A stretch of DNA of 64,000 bases from Defluviitaleaceae bacterium. Lineage in GTDB: Bacteria > Bacillota > Clostridia > Lachnospirales > WQUN01. The notes beneath the pieces are model-generated. The model was not told the DNA's origin and did not search any database. It was given only the letters and a program-made list of their open reading frames with translations. A program made the position numbers and the translations under genes. The stretch spans positions 62,001 to 126,000 of the forward strand of contig WRDO01000004.1 of NCBI GenBank assembly GCA_009779755.1. The letters are read 5' to 3'. Below are positions 37,192 to 45,207 of the stretch, in pieces. Within the stretch, counting starts at the first letter, position 1. Every line of letters starts with the position of its first letter.

Positions 37192-38196
37192 CTACCATAA
37201 GCCTTGGCCGCCTAATTTCTTGGCTATTATATTCGCACCCAAAAGCAGGAACAGATTGATAACATTTTGGAACAAACCCACCGCGGCAGCTAACGAGAAA
37301 CGCAGGTTGCCCAGCCCCCATTCAAACACATACACGGGCAGTACGTTTGCCATGCTTGATACCAAGTGATTCCTTAACGCCATAAAACGTTCGAAGTCCG
37401 CGCCCATGGTATTACCCAAGGCAAGGATAAACAGGATAACGATAACGGGTCGTATGCCCGGTAAAGTAACGTGCCACATGCGTTGCAAGCGCGAAGCGCC
37501 GTCCGCTTCCGCGGCTTCGTGTAATTCGGGGTTGACCGCGGTGATGGCGGCAAGGTAGATAATCGTATTCCACCCCACGCTGCGCCACACGCCCAGCCCC
37601 ACCACCATCCCCACCCATGAGTTGGGCGAGGTGAGGAACTGCACGGGGTCCGCGCCGAAGGAATTGGCCAATATATTGTTAAACGTGCCGTAATTGGGCG
37701 AAAACAATCGAATGGCAAGACCGGAAATAATGATCCACGATAAGAAGTGCGGCATGTAGGAAATTGTTTGCGTGATACGTTTAAATCTTTTGAATTTTAA
37801 TTCGTTAAGCAAAAGTGCCAAAATGATGGGTGCGGGGAAACCCGCCGCCAAGTCGAATATACTGAACATCAGCGTATTGCGCACCGCCATACGGAAGGGG
37901 GGATGCGAAAACGCCATTTCGAAGTTACCCATAGCGGGCAAGGAAAGATTGCCGAGCTCCCATGTGCTTGCCCAGTCTACTGTCATAACCGGGTCGATGA
38001 TATTATTGCGTTTAAAAGCAAGCAATACGTTGATCATCGGCCAATAGCGAAAGATAACAAAAAATGCAATAGGAAGCAGGAGCATGGCATACAAACCCCA
38101 GTACCTTTGCATGTAAGAAAACGCCTTATGTATACGGCGTTGTAAATATATGTTAAAAGATGCTTTGTTATTATGTTTTCCGCTTGTTATAACCAC
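37192..38196 (-). CDS. Sugar ABC permease, LplB/YteP type
   Basis: I place the start at the GTG 38196. GAGGGGA lies 11 bases upstream, and the promoter at 38241-38268 rules out the longer frame because that frame's TTG overlaps the -35. This gives 334 residues with six helices, the EAA loop HEAAEADGASRL...VTLPGIRPVI and the LplB-like ending KLGGQGLW. It is the first gene of the long minus-strand run. Confidence 0.9.
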   Translation of the reverse strand: MVITSGKHNNKASFNIYLQRRIHKAFSYMQRYWGLYAMLLLPIAFFVIFRYWPMINVLLAFKRNNIIDPVMTVDWASTWELGNLSLPAMGNFEMAFSHPPFRMAVRNTLMFSIFDLAAGFPAPIILALLLNELKFKRFKRITQTISYMPHFLSWIIISGLAIRLFSPNYGTFNNILANSFGADPVQFLTSPNSWVGMVVGLGVWRSVGWNTIIYLAAITAVNPELHEAAEADGASRLQRMWHVTLPGIRPVIVILFILALGNTMGADFERFMALRNHLVSSMANVLPVYVFEWGLGNLRFSLAAAVGLFQNVINLFLLLGANIIAKKLGGQGLW

Positions 38197-38240
38197 AAGA
38201 TACGGTTCCCCTCGCTTGCGATTTGTAAAATCACACAAAT

Positions 38241-38268
38241 ATAATAACAGGAAGCATTGTAATGTCAA
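38241..38268 (-). promoter_or_regulatory. Sigma-A promoter for the importer operon
   Basis: On the minus strand TTGACA (38268-38263) and TATTAT (38246-38241) are 16 bases apart. The transcript would begin about 38 bases before the GTG start. Confidence 0.8.
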
Positions 38269-38360
38269 GCAAAAATTCGGGTTTAGAAATCAAACGTTGT
38301 AAATAAAAACGGTTTTTTGTTGACATTATCCATAAATTATATTCACGCATCGTTAAAATA

Positions 38361-38389
38361 TTGACAAAATCAACGCCAACCCATATCGT
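38361..38389 (+). promoter_or_regulatory. Probable promoter for the secreted xylanase operon
   Basis: TTGACA (38361-38366) and TATCGT (38384-38389) are 17 bases apart, 41 bases before the ATG at 38431. Another TTGACA at 38320-38325 has no convincing -10. The two divergent promoters share a region of about 235 bases, the largest regulatory gap in the window. Confidence 0.55.
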
Positions 38390-38430
38390 CATAAATCATG
38401 AGTGAAATCAACCGATGGAAGAGGGATAAA

Positions 38431-40116
38431 ATGAACAGGAAGTCAATCTTTGGACTTGCCGCTTTTTTCTTACTTGCCGTAATGGTTTTAACGTCAACGG
38501 GCTGCGGGGGGAGGAATGAACCCGCACCCACACCGGAACCGACGCCGATATCCGCCCCGACACCCGCACCTGCCCCTACCCCCGAACCGACACCCGATCC
38601 AACCCCGACACCAACCCCTACCCCGACGCCCACCCCCGAACCGACGATTACGCCAATCGTGGACAGAGACCCCGACGCCGTTTCCTTCGAAACCGGATTC
38701 TACGGCTTTTCGGCGCGGGGCGGCGCGACGGTAACCCGTACGCGCGATGAGGCCCGTTGGGGCGAATATTCCCTTGGGATAACGGGACGCACCGCGGATT
38801 GGAACGGTATCATCATCGCGGTGCCGGACGCACAACCCGAAACAGAAATCGAATTTATCCTTTGGGTTAAGCACCACGAACCCGCGGCGGTCAACTTCGT
38901 GCTGTCGCTTGAATTTAACGCGCCAAGCAATCCCAGTTGGCAAACCTTCGACGGGGTAGCTTCCCGCGTTGTCGTGCAGCCGGGTGTGTGGACGTTAATG
39001 CGGGGTACTTATTTCCTTCCCGCGGAGTTTTCATCCGTATCCGTTTATATCGAAACCCGTAACGCGGCGAACGCGGCGTTTTTTATCGATGACGCGATCG
39101 TACGCACGGCCGGTTCGGTTATGTCATTCGACCCTTCACTGCCGCGCCTTCACGAGGTTTGGGCGGATTATTTCCTGATCGGGACCGCCGTTTTGCCTCG
39201 TGATATGACAGGCAGCCGATTTGATTTGATCAGCCACCACTTTAATGCCCTTACGGCGGGCAACCATATGAAACCCGACCACCTGCAACCCTCCCGCGGA
39301 AATTTTAACTTTACGGTTGCGGACGGTATCACGCAAACCGCCCTTGATAATGATATAACCATGATCGGGCATACGCTGGTATGGCACAGCCAGTCACCCG
39401 CATGGATGAACGAATCGGGCATCTCCCGCGAGGAAGCCATCGAAAATCTGGAAACGCACATCACCGAGGTAGTGACCCGTTATAAAGGGCAAGTGTCTGT
39501 GTGGGATGTGGTGAACGAAGCCTTCCCCAGCTCCGTACCGTCCGCGGCTGCGCACGATTGGCGTTCCGCCCTGCGCCCGACCCCTTGGCTGGACGCCATC
39601 GGTTACGAATATATCGAAATCGCCTTCCGCGCGGCACACGCGGCCGACCCGAACGCGATACTCATCTACAACGATTACAACTTGGACAACGCGGGCAAAC
39701 GCGAAGCCGTTTTCCATATGATACAGGAGCTTTTGGAGAAGGGCGTACCCATCCACGGCGTGGGGATGCAAGCACACTACAATATGAACACACGCCCGGC
39801 AAACGTAGAAGCGTCCATCAGCCGTTTCGCCGAATTGGGCATCCATGTGAGCATTACGGAGTTGGACATCACCGTGCAAGCCGCGCTGGGCAACGACAGG
39901 TTAACCGAAGGGCAGGAGCGCAGCCAAGCAAGGCTGTTCGCCGAATTGATGTTAATTTTTAAGAAACACAGCGACGTAATACACCGCGTAACGTTTTGGG
40001 GGATATGCGACCCCACGAGTTGGCGTTCGAACCGATTCCCCTTATTGTTCAACGGGGATTTGAGCGCGAAAATGGCCCTTCATGCCGTGCTGGACCCTGA
40101 GGGTTTCCTGCAATGA
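38431..40116 (+). CDS. Secreted CBM22-GH10 endo-xylanase lipoprotein
   Basis: The ATG at 38431 has GAGGG upstream and starts the signal peptide cleanly; the frame extends 33 bases further upstream without support. 561 residues. The lipobox TSTGC (Cys25) is followed by a Pro-Thr linker (about 30-82), a CBM22-like module (about 88-230; SFETGFYGF, GRTADWNG, FFIDDAIV) and a GH10 barrel (about 240-561). The acid/base is E363 in WDVVNEAF and the nucleophile E477 in TELDI. It cleaves xylan at the cell surface. Its TGA overlaps the ATG of rhamnose isomerase, so the two are translationally coupled. Confidence 0.95.
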   Translation: MNRKSIFGLAAFFLLAVMVLTSTGCGGRNEPAPTPEPTPISAPTPAPAPTPEPTPDPTPTPTPTPTPTPEPTITPIVDRDPDAVSFETGFYGFSARGGATVTRTRDEARWGEYSLGITGRTADWNGIIIAVPDAQPETEIEFILWVKHHEPAAVNFVLSLEFNAPSNPSWQTFDGVASRVVVQPGVWTLMRGTYFLPAEFSSVSVYIETRNAANAAFFIDDAIVRTAGSVMSFDPSLPRLHEVWADYFLIGTAVLPRDMTGSRFDLISHHFNALTAGNHMKPDHLQPSRGNFNFTVADGITQTALDNDITMIGHTLVWHSQSPAWMNESGISREEAIENLETHITEVVTRYKGQVSVWDVVNEAFPSSVPSAAAHDWRSALRPTPWLDAIGYEYIEIAFRAAHAADPNAILIYNDYNLDNAGKREAVFHMIQELLEKGVPIHGVGMQAHYNMNTRPANVEASISRFAELGIHVSITELDITVQAALGNDRLTEGQERSQARLFAELMLIFKKHSDVIHRVTFWGICDPTSWRSNRFPLLFNGDLSAKMALHAVLDPEGFLQ

Positions 40117-41369
40117 CGGCGGGCAGGGATATCTACGAAGCGGCGAAGAATAAATACGCCGCTTTCGGTGCCGATACCGAAGCGGCGTTACGGTTACTTT
40201 CACGGATACCCATATCCATCCATTGCTGGCAGGGTGACGACGTAAGCGGTTTTGAACGGACGGGTGAAACCTTAAGCGGGGGCATACAGGCTACGGGTAA
40301 TTATCCCGGTAAGGCGCGTACCCCCGACGAACTGATGGCGGACTTCGATACGGCGCTTAAGCTGATCCCCGGCAAGCACCGTATCAACCTGCACGCGTCC
40401 TACGCCATTACAAACGGAAAAAATATCAGCCGTGACCGCTTAACCGCGGAGCATTTTAAGGATTGGATCGGCTTCGCGAAGGAACGGGGGTTGGGTATCG
40501 ACTTTAATCCGACGTTCTTCAGCCATCCGATGGTTAAGGATAACCTGACGCTGTCCAGCCCCGACGAGGATACCCGCGGGTTTTGGGTGCGCCACGGCAT
40601 AACCTGCCGTAGGATCGCCGCGGAAATCAGTTGGGAATTAAACAACCCGGTGCTTTACAACTTGTGGATACCCGACGGGTTTAAGGACGTACCCGCCGAC
40701 AGGTTGGGGCCGCGTAAACGCTTAAAAGAAAGCCTTGATGAAATCTTCGCGGAAAAATGGGACGGCGTAATCGACTGCGTGGAGAGCAAGGTATTCGGTA
40801 TCGGACTTGAATCCTTTACCGTAGGCAGCAATGAATTTTATCTGTCGTACGCGGCGAGCCGCTCCGGGGTGTATAACCTGCTGGACAACGGGCATTTCCA
40901 CCCGACGGAGCATGTGAGCGACAAGATTTCCGCCCTGCTGACCCGCTTCGATAAAATCCCGCTGCACGTCACGCGGCCGGTTCGCTGGGATTCCGACCAT
41001 GTGGTGCTGCTGGACGACGAATTGAAGGAAATCGCCAATGAGATCGTTCGGTGCGACGCGATCGATAAAGTGCTGATCGGGCTTGATTTCTTCGACGCTT
41101 CCATTAACCGTGTCGCGGCATGGGTGGTTGGCGTACGGAATATGCAAAAAGCGCTGCTCATCGCGTTGCTTTGCCCGTGGGATAAACTGCGTAAAATGCA
41201 GGACGACGGCGATTTTACGTCGCTGATGGTAGCACGGGAATTCCATAAAACCCTCCCCTTCGGCGCGGTATGGGAGGAATTTTGCACCCGAAACGGCGTA
41301 CCCACCGACGACGCTTGGTTGGGAATCGTCAGGGCCTATGAAAAAGACGTACTGATAAAACGAACATAG
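40113..41369 (+). CDS. rhaA: L-rhamnose isomerase
   Basis: 418 residues, the normal RhaA length. The N-terminus ISIHCWQGDDVSGFE matches the family's substrate-loop opening, and INLHASYA, GIDFNPTFFSHP and WDSDHVVLLDDE contain the metal-binding Glu, Asp and His residues of the TIM barrel. It converts L-rhamnose to L-rhamnulose in the cytoplasm using Mn or Zn. It is coupled by ATGA overlap to the xylanase and followed by a FucA-like aldolase, while the kinase step (RhaB) is 15 kb away at 56270-57562. Confidence 0.96.
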   Translation: MTAGRDIYEAAKNKYAAFGADTEAALRLLSRIPISIHCWQGDDVSGFERTGETLSGGIQATGNYPGKARTPDELMADFDTALKLIPGKHRINLHASYAITNGKNISRDRLTAEHFKDWIGFAKERGLGIDFNPTFFSHPMVKDNLTLSSPDEDTRGFWVRHGITCRRIAAEISWELNNPVLYNLWIPDGFKDVPADRLGPRKRLKESLDEIFAEKWDGVIDCVESKVFGIGLESFTVGSNEFYLSYAASRSGVYNLLDNGHFHPTEHVSDKISALLTRFDKIPLHVTRPVRWDSDHVVLLDDELKEIANEIVRCDAIDKVLIGLDFFDASINRVAAWVVGVRNMQKALLIALLCPWDKLRKMQDDGDFTSLMVAREFHKTLPFGAVWEEFCTRNGVPTDDAWLGIVRAYEKDVLIKRT

Positions 41370-41388
41370 TGAAAAGGAGAGGGCTGCA

Positions 41389-42099
41389 TTGAACGAACGG
41401 GAACTCAGGGAGCAAATCTGCGAAGTGGGCAGGCGTATTTACGCCCGCAATATGGCGGCTTCCAACGACGGGAATATCTCCGTCAAATTAAACGATAAAG
41501 AATGGCTTTGCACCCCCACGCTTATGTCAAAGGGATACATGACGCCCGATTGCATTTGTAAAGTGGACGCCGGGGGGAACGTCATCGAAGGTAATTATCG
41601 TCCGTCATCGGAAATGAAGATGCACATGCGCGTTTACCAAAAACGCGGCGATGTGGGTTGCGTGGTCCACGCGCATCCGTCCCACGCAACCGCTTTCGCC
41701 ATTGCGGGGATACCGTTAAACCAACCCATCATGCCCGAAGCGGTGATCTACATGGGTTGCGTACCCATCGTGGAATACGGCGCGCCCACGACGGCGGACT
41801 TGGCCGAAAACTTGGATAAATACTTGGACCACTACGACGCGGTGCTGTTGGAATCCCACGGCGCGCTCACATGGGGTAAGGATTTGTTAACGGCTTACCA
41901 TTTGATGGAGTCGTTGGAATTCTACGCCGAGTTATTGTATAAAGCGAAATTGCTGGGCGGAGCAAGAGAGCTGACCTCCGGACAGATTGAAAAATTGTAC
42001 GAAGTGCGAAGGAATTACGGCTTAACCGGCAAACACCCCGCCGATATATGCCGTGACAGGAGCGGCCCCGCCTGCCATAAGTGTGAACGGGTTAAATAA
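41389..42099 (+). CDS. Class II aldolase, FucA/RhaD type
   Basis: 236 residues, TTG start after AGGAGAGGG. The metal triad and catalytic Glu are intact: E75, H94, H96 and H157, with spacing identical to E. coli FucA (E73, H92, H94, H155). So it resembles fuculose-1-phosphate aldolase more than the larger RhaD. It would cleave L-rhamnulose-1-phosphate (or L-fuculose-1-phosphate) to DHAP and L-lactaldehyde. Following rhaA directly, the rhamnose step is favoured. The C-terminus carries an extra Cys-rich end (ICRDRSGPACHKCE). It ends four bases from the convergent lipoate fusion gene. Confidence 0.88.
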   Translation: MNERELREQICEVGRRIYARNMAASNDGNISVKLNDKEWLCTPTLMSKGYMTPDCICKVDAGGNVIEGNYRPSSEMKMHMRVYQKRGDVGCVVHAHPSHATAFAIAGIPLNQPIMPEAVIYMGCVPIVEYGAPTTADLAENLDKYLDHYDAVLLESHGALTWGKDLLTAYHLMESLEFYAELLYKAKLLGGARELTSGQIEKLYEVRRNYGLTGKHPADICRDRSGPACHKCERVK

Positions 42100-42103
42100 T
42101 CCT

Positions 42104-43954
42104 TTAACGCGTATAAGCCTCATCCGCGCGGTATGAACTCCTGACAAGGGGGGCGGAAGCCGTAAAAGCAAAACCGATTTCCCTTGCCGTATGACCCCAT
42201 TCTTCAAATCGGCGCGGCGTAACGTATTCCCATACGGGGATATGCGACGCCGAAGGTGCGAGGTATTGGCCGATGGTCAGGATTTCGCAGTCCGCTTCCT
42301 TCAGATCGTTAAGCAATGCGCGGACCTCTTCGTCTGTTTCACCCAAGCCCAACATAAATCCGCTCTTTGAGCGGATTTTTTTATTAAGTTGTTTTATGCT
42401 TTTTATCAAGCGAAGGGAGCGTCGGTATTCCGCTTGCGGGCGCACCCGCGTATAAAGGGATTCGACGGTTTCCATATTATGGCCGATAACGTGGGGCTGC
42501 GCGTCCGTTACGGTTTTGAGTGCGTTTATATTTCCCGAGAAATCGGGGATCAGGACTTCAATGGCGGTTTCCGGGTTTATACGGCTGACTTCTTCGATCA
42601 CCCGTGCGAAAAACGACGCGCCGCCATCGGGCAGGTCGTCGCGGGTTACCGATGTGATGACCACGTATTTTAATCCCAATTCCGACACCGCGCGGGCAAT
42701 GTTTTCGGGTTCGTTTGGGTTCGGGGGCTTGGGTGTGCCGGTACGTACGTTGCAAAAACGGCAGTCACGCGTGCAGCTTGTCCCCAAAATCATAAACGTG
42801 GCGGTCTTGCGGGAATAACATTCCGCGCAATGGGGGCAATCGGCTTCGCGGCAAACGGTATTTATATTCAAGTCCCGCAGGATTTGCGCCACAAACGCTT
42901 GGTTGGGATGCGCGGAATGCCGGACGCGCAGCCAATCCGGTTTTGGGGGCGCCGCTTCAAACACGCAGGACAGGAATTCGTTTACGCTTATGTTCCCCAA
43001 ATAGGGTCGGAGGGGAAATCCGGTAAGGGCATCAAAAAGGACATCGCGGTTAAACGCCTTACCTTCCAACAACCGCTCCAATCCGCGTATCGGCACCGTA
43101 CCGAGGAAGTCCCCCCGTATGGCGCACGACTGTACGGCCCCATCTTTTACCCCGAGCAACACTTCCAGCGTGCCGCCCGCGAACCGCTTGCCGTTACGGT
43201 AGGTAAATTGCGGCATACGCCCAAACGTCCAAGCAGGGTCGTTGTATTTTCCGTCATAAATCCTCTGTATTTCGGCGAGCTCGTCCGGGTTGAATCGGTA
43301 TTCGGTTACTTCTTTCCCCTTAAGTAATTTTTTCTTAAGCATCTCCTTAAACGTTAGGATTGAAGGGCAGCCGGCGATATATCCGTTTACATTCGCCACG
43401 CGGCTGCGTACAGAGCGTACGGTTTTACCGTAAAACTTTTTCTCGTCCGTACGTAATACACGGGCGAGCTTGTCTAAATCCGTTTCATACAGCAATGACC
43501 CGTGGGTGCATATCTTTTTATGCCGTACATACTGCGCTATACCGGAGATTTTCCGCCCTTCCGCGCATATGTCGTTACGGCCTTCAAATTCCGCGGGGAT
43601 CCCCAATTCGTTCAATGCACAGGCGATATAGCGGGCAGCTTTCCTTTGGGCCGTTTCCGGCTCCGCTTCATCCGATATTAAGGTATACAACAATGTACCC
43701 GCGTCGGTATAGATCGCCCCTCCCCCGCCGGGACGGCGTATGGTTTTTATGCCTTCACGGTTCGCATATTCGATGTCGATTTCCGATTCCGCCGATTGGT
43801 TAATACCCAGCATTACGCAAGGGTCGGTTTGCCAAATCATCAGCACAGGCGCGGATAGGTTCCGCATTATGTAATCCTCAACTGAAAAATGGAAAGCCGC
43901 ATCGCGTACGCTTTCCATTTCGATATAGGTTATGTGATTGGATAATTCCGTCAT
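42104..43954 (-). CDS. lplA-lipA: Fusion of lipoate-protein ligase A and lipoyl synthase
   Basis: The ATG at 43954 overlaps the upstream stop as ATGA and gives 616 residues. Residues 1-320 are an LplA ligase: RRPGGGGAIY near 73-82, the lipoyl-AMP Lys135 in GRKISGIAQ, and the C-terminal accessory domain. Residues about 335-616 are a complete LipA: the auxiliary cluster Cys368, 373 and 379, the radical-SAM CTRDCRFC (Cys394, 398, 401) and the terminal RSSY (605-608). The chain could attach octanoate or lipoate and then insert sulfur. It ends an operon that begins with the lipoyl-bearing E2, so it is probably the dedicated lipoylation enzyme. A Pelobacter aco operon carrying a LipA-like AcoS is a known parallel, from memory. 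Confidence 0.93.
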   Translation of the reverse strand: MTELSNHITYIEMESVRDAAFHFSVEDYIMRNLSAPVLMIWQTDPCVMLGINQSAESEIDIEYANREGIKTIRRPGGGGAIYTDAGTLLYTLISDEAEPETAQRKAARYIACALNELGIPAEFEGRNDICAEGRKISGIAQYVRHKKICTHGSLLYETDLDKLARVLRTDEKKFYGKTVRSVRSRVANVNGYIAGCPSILTFKEMLKKKLLKGKEVTEYRFNPDELAEIQRIYDGKYNDPAWTFGRMPQFTYRNGKRFAGGTLEVLLGVKDGAVQSCAIRGDFLGTVPIRGLERLLEGKAFNRDVLFDALTGFPLRPYLGNISVNEFLSCVFEAAPPKPDWLRVRHSAHPNQAFVAQILRDLNINTVCREADCPHCAECYSRKTATFMILGTSCTRDCRFCNVRTGTPKPPNPNEPENIARAVSELGLKYVVITSVTRDDLPDGGASFFARVIEEVSRINPETAIEVLIPDFSGNINALKTVTDAQPHVIGHNMETVESLYTRVRPQAEYRRSLRLIKSIKQLNKKIRSKSGFMLGLGETDEEVRALLNDLKEADCEILTIGQYLAPSASHIPVWEYVTPRRFEEWGHTAREIGFAFTASAPLVRSSYRADEAYTR

Positions 43955-45207
43955 ATCCCCGGTGCGTGGTCCAGGAGATATCGCTCCGCTTCCACGCTCC
44001 ATAACCCGTTATGCCTTACGCATATTTCCGCAAGGGATCGGTACAGCGGGTCGGATTTCCCTTTTTCCCCAAAGTCGGCGATCGCGGTCAGCGGCATCGA
44101 TATAGCGTTATAAATCAATTTTTTAAAACCCGGGATATTCGGCAAATCCAATATTGTTTCCGCCGCCGCATCCAAACCGCCCACATGGGTTACCAACAAC
44201 GCCGGGGTTAACCCGCCCGCCGCCGCCATGGTGAGGGCTTCCCGCATATCGTCGATATTCCCGGCGTTGGTACCGACCAAATGCGTCGCGTTGTAATGCA
44301 CGTCGTAAAAATTTATTTTGGCTGAAAACGCCGTATCCTCCGGCCCGGCAAAGAAGTTAAGGCACCCGTCATTGGCCAGCATCGCGTCCGCTTGCTCAAC
44401 CAACGCCGCCGACGGATAAAATACGAACACGTCGTCGTACCCGCGCCCTTGTGTCAGTTCCATCATTTCCCCCATCGGGTCGGCGGAGGATTGCGGGTTA
44501 AAATAGATGAGCCTGATACCGTTTTTCGCCGCTTCTTCGGGCGGTAATGCCGCCGCTGCCGCGTTTAGGTTACTTTGCTTGATGTCCGTAACGACCAGTA
44601 ACCCCGGTTTTCTGTCGCGGTGCAGGATATAATCGACAAACGCGAAACCCATCGGTCCGCACCCTCCCAAGATGGCCATATTACCGCTTTCCCTGATGTC
44701 CATATCGTGGGTATATTCCCCTTGGCGGGTATGGTAATTGGCATGGGTGGCGCCGATTACGCAGGATAGCGGTTCGGTCAGCGCCCCGTGGAAATATCCC
44801 TCTCCTTCGTATACCAACACGCTGCCGCGGTCAACATAACACTTGGGGATGATCCCGCAGGTCATGTTGCCGCCGATATAGGGGAAGGAATAACCCGCGG
44901 CATCCATCGTGCCCTGCATACCCGGTTGGACGGTAAACTTTTGCCCTGCTTTGTATCGGTCGGTCAGATTATTGCCGACCTCCATGATTTCGCCGCAAAA
45001 TTCGTGGCCGATTACGATGGGGTTTTCGTATACGTCATCGGGTACGCGTTTATGCGCGCCGCCTTGCCTTACCGCTTTATAAGTGGACATACACGCGGAA
45101 TCCGCGATGATTTTCACCAATAATTCGTCCGCATTTATGGGGGGCAGCTCAAATGCCTCCAAACGGAGGTCATTAGGTCCGTACAGTCGTACCGCTTTCG
45201 TTTTCAT
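43951..45207 (-). CDS. Medium-chain dehydrogenase, L-sorbose-1-phosphate reductase-like
   Basis: I take the ATG at 45207; a TTG three codons earlier is possible. 418 residues. Catalytic-zinc-type residues appear in SACMSTYK and GHEFCGE, but the four-Cys structural zinc loop of classical alcohol dehydrogenases is absent. A Rossmann motif GGCGPMGFAF lies near 180. The pattern is closest to the SorE type, which interconverts sorbose-1-phosphate and glucitol-6-phosphate; acyclic polyol or butanediol substrates are alternatives. It overlaps the PHP gene by 35 bases and the lipoate fusion by ATGA. Confidence 0.75.
   Translation of the reverse strand: MKTKAVRLYGPNDLRLEAFELPPINADELLVKIIADSACMSTYKAVRQGGAHKRVPDDVYENPIVIGHEFCGEIMEVGNNLTDRYKAGQKFTVQPGMQGTMDAAGYSFPYIGGNMTCGIIPKCYVDRGSVLVYEGEGYFHGALTEPLSCVIGATHANYHTRQGEYTHDMDIRESGNMAILGGCGPMGFAFVDYILHRDRKPGLLVVTDIKQSNLNAAAAALPPEEAAKNGIRLIYFNPQSSADPMGEMMELTQGRGYDDVFVFYPSAALVEQADAMLANDGCLNFFAGPEDTAFSAKINFYDVHYNATHLVGTNAGNIDDMREALTMAAAGGLTPALLVTHVGGLDAAAETILDLPNIPGFKKLIYNAISMPLTAIADFGEKGKSDPLYRSLAEICVRHNGLWSVEAERYLLDHAPGI

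Noticed and set aside
38520..38645. Repetitive stretch and a Gly/Val-rich minus-strand frame
   Set aside because: This is the Pro-Thr linker of the secreted xylanase; the minus-strand frame is only its complement.
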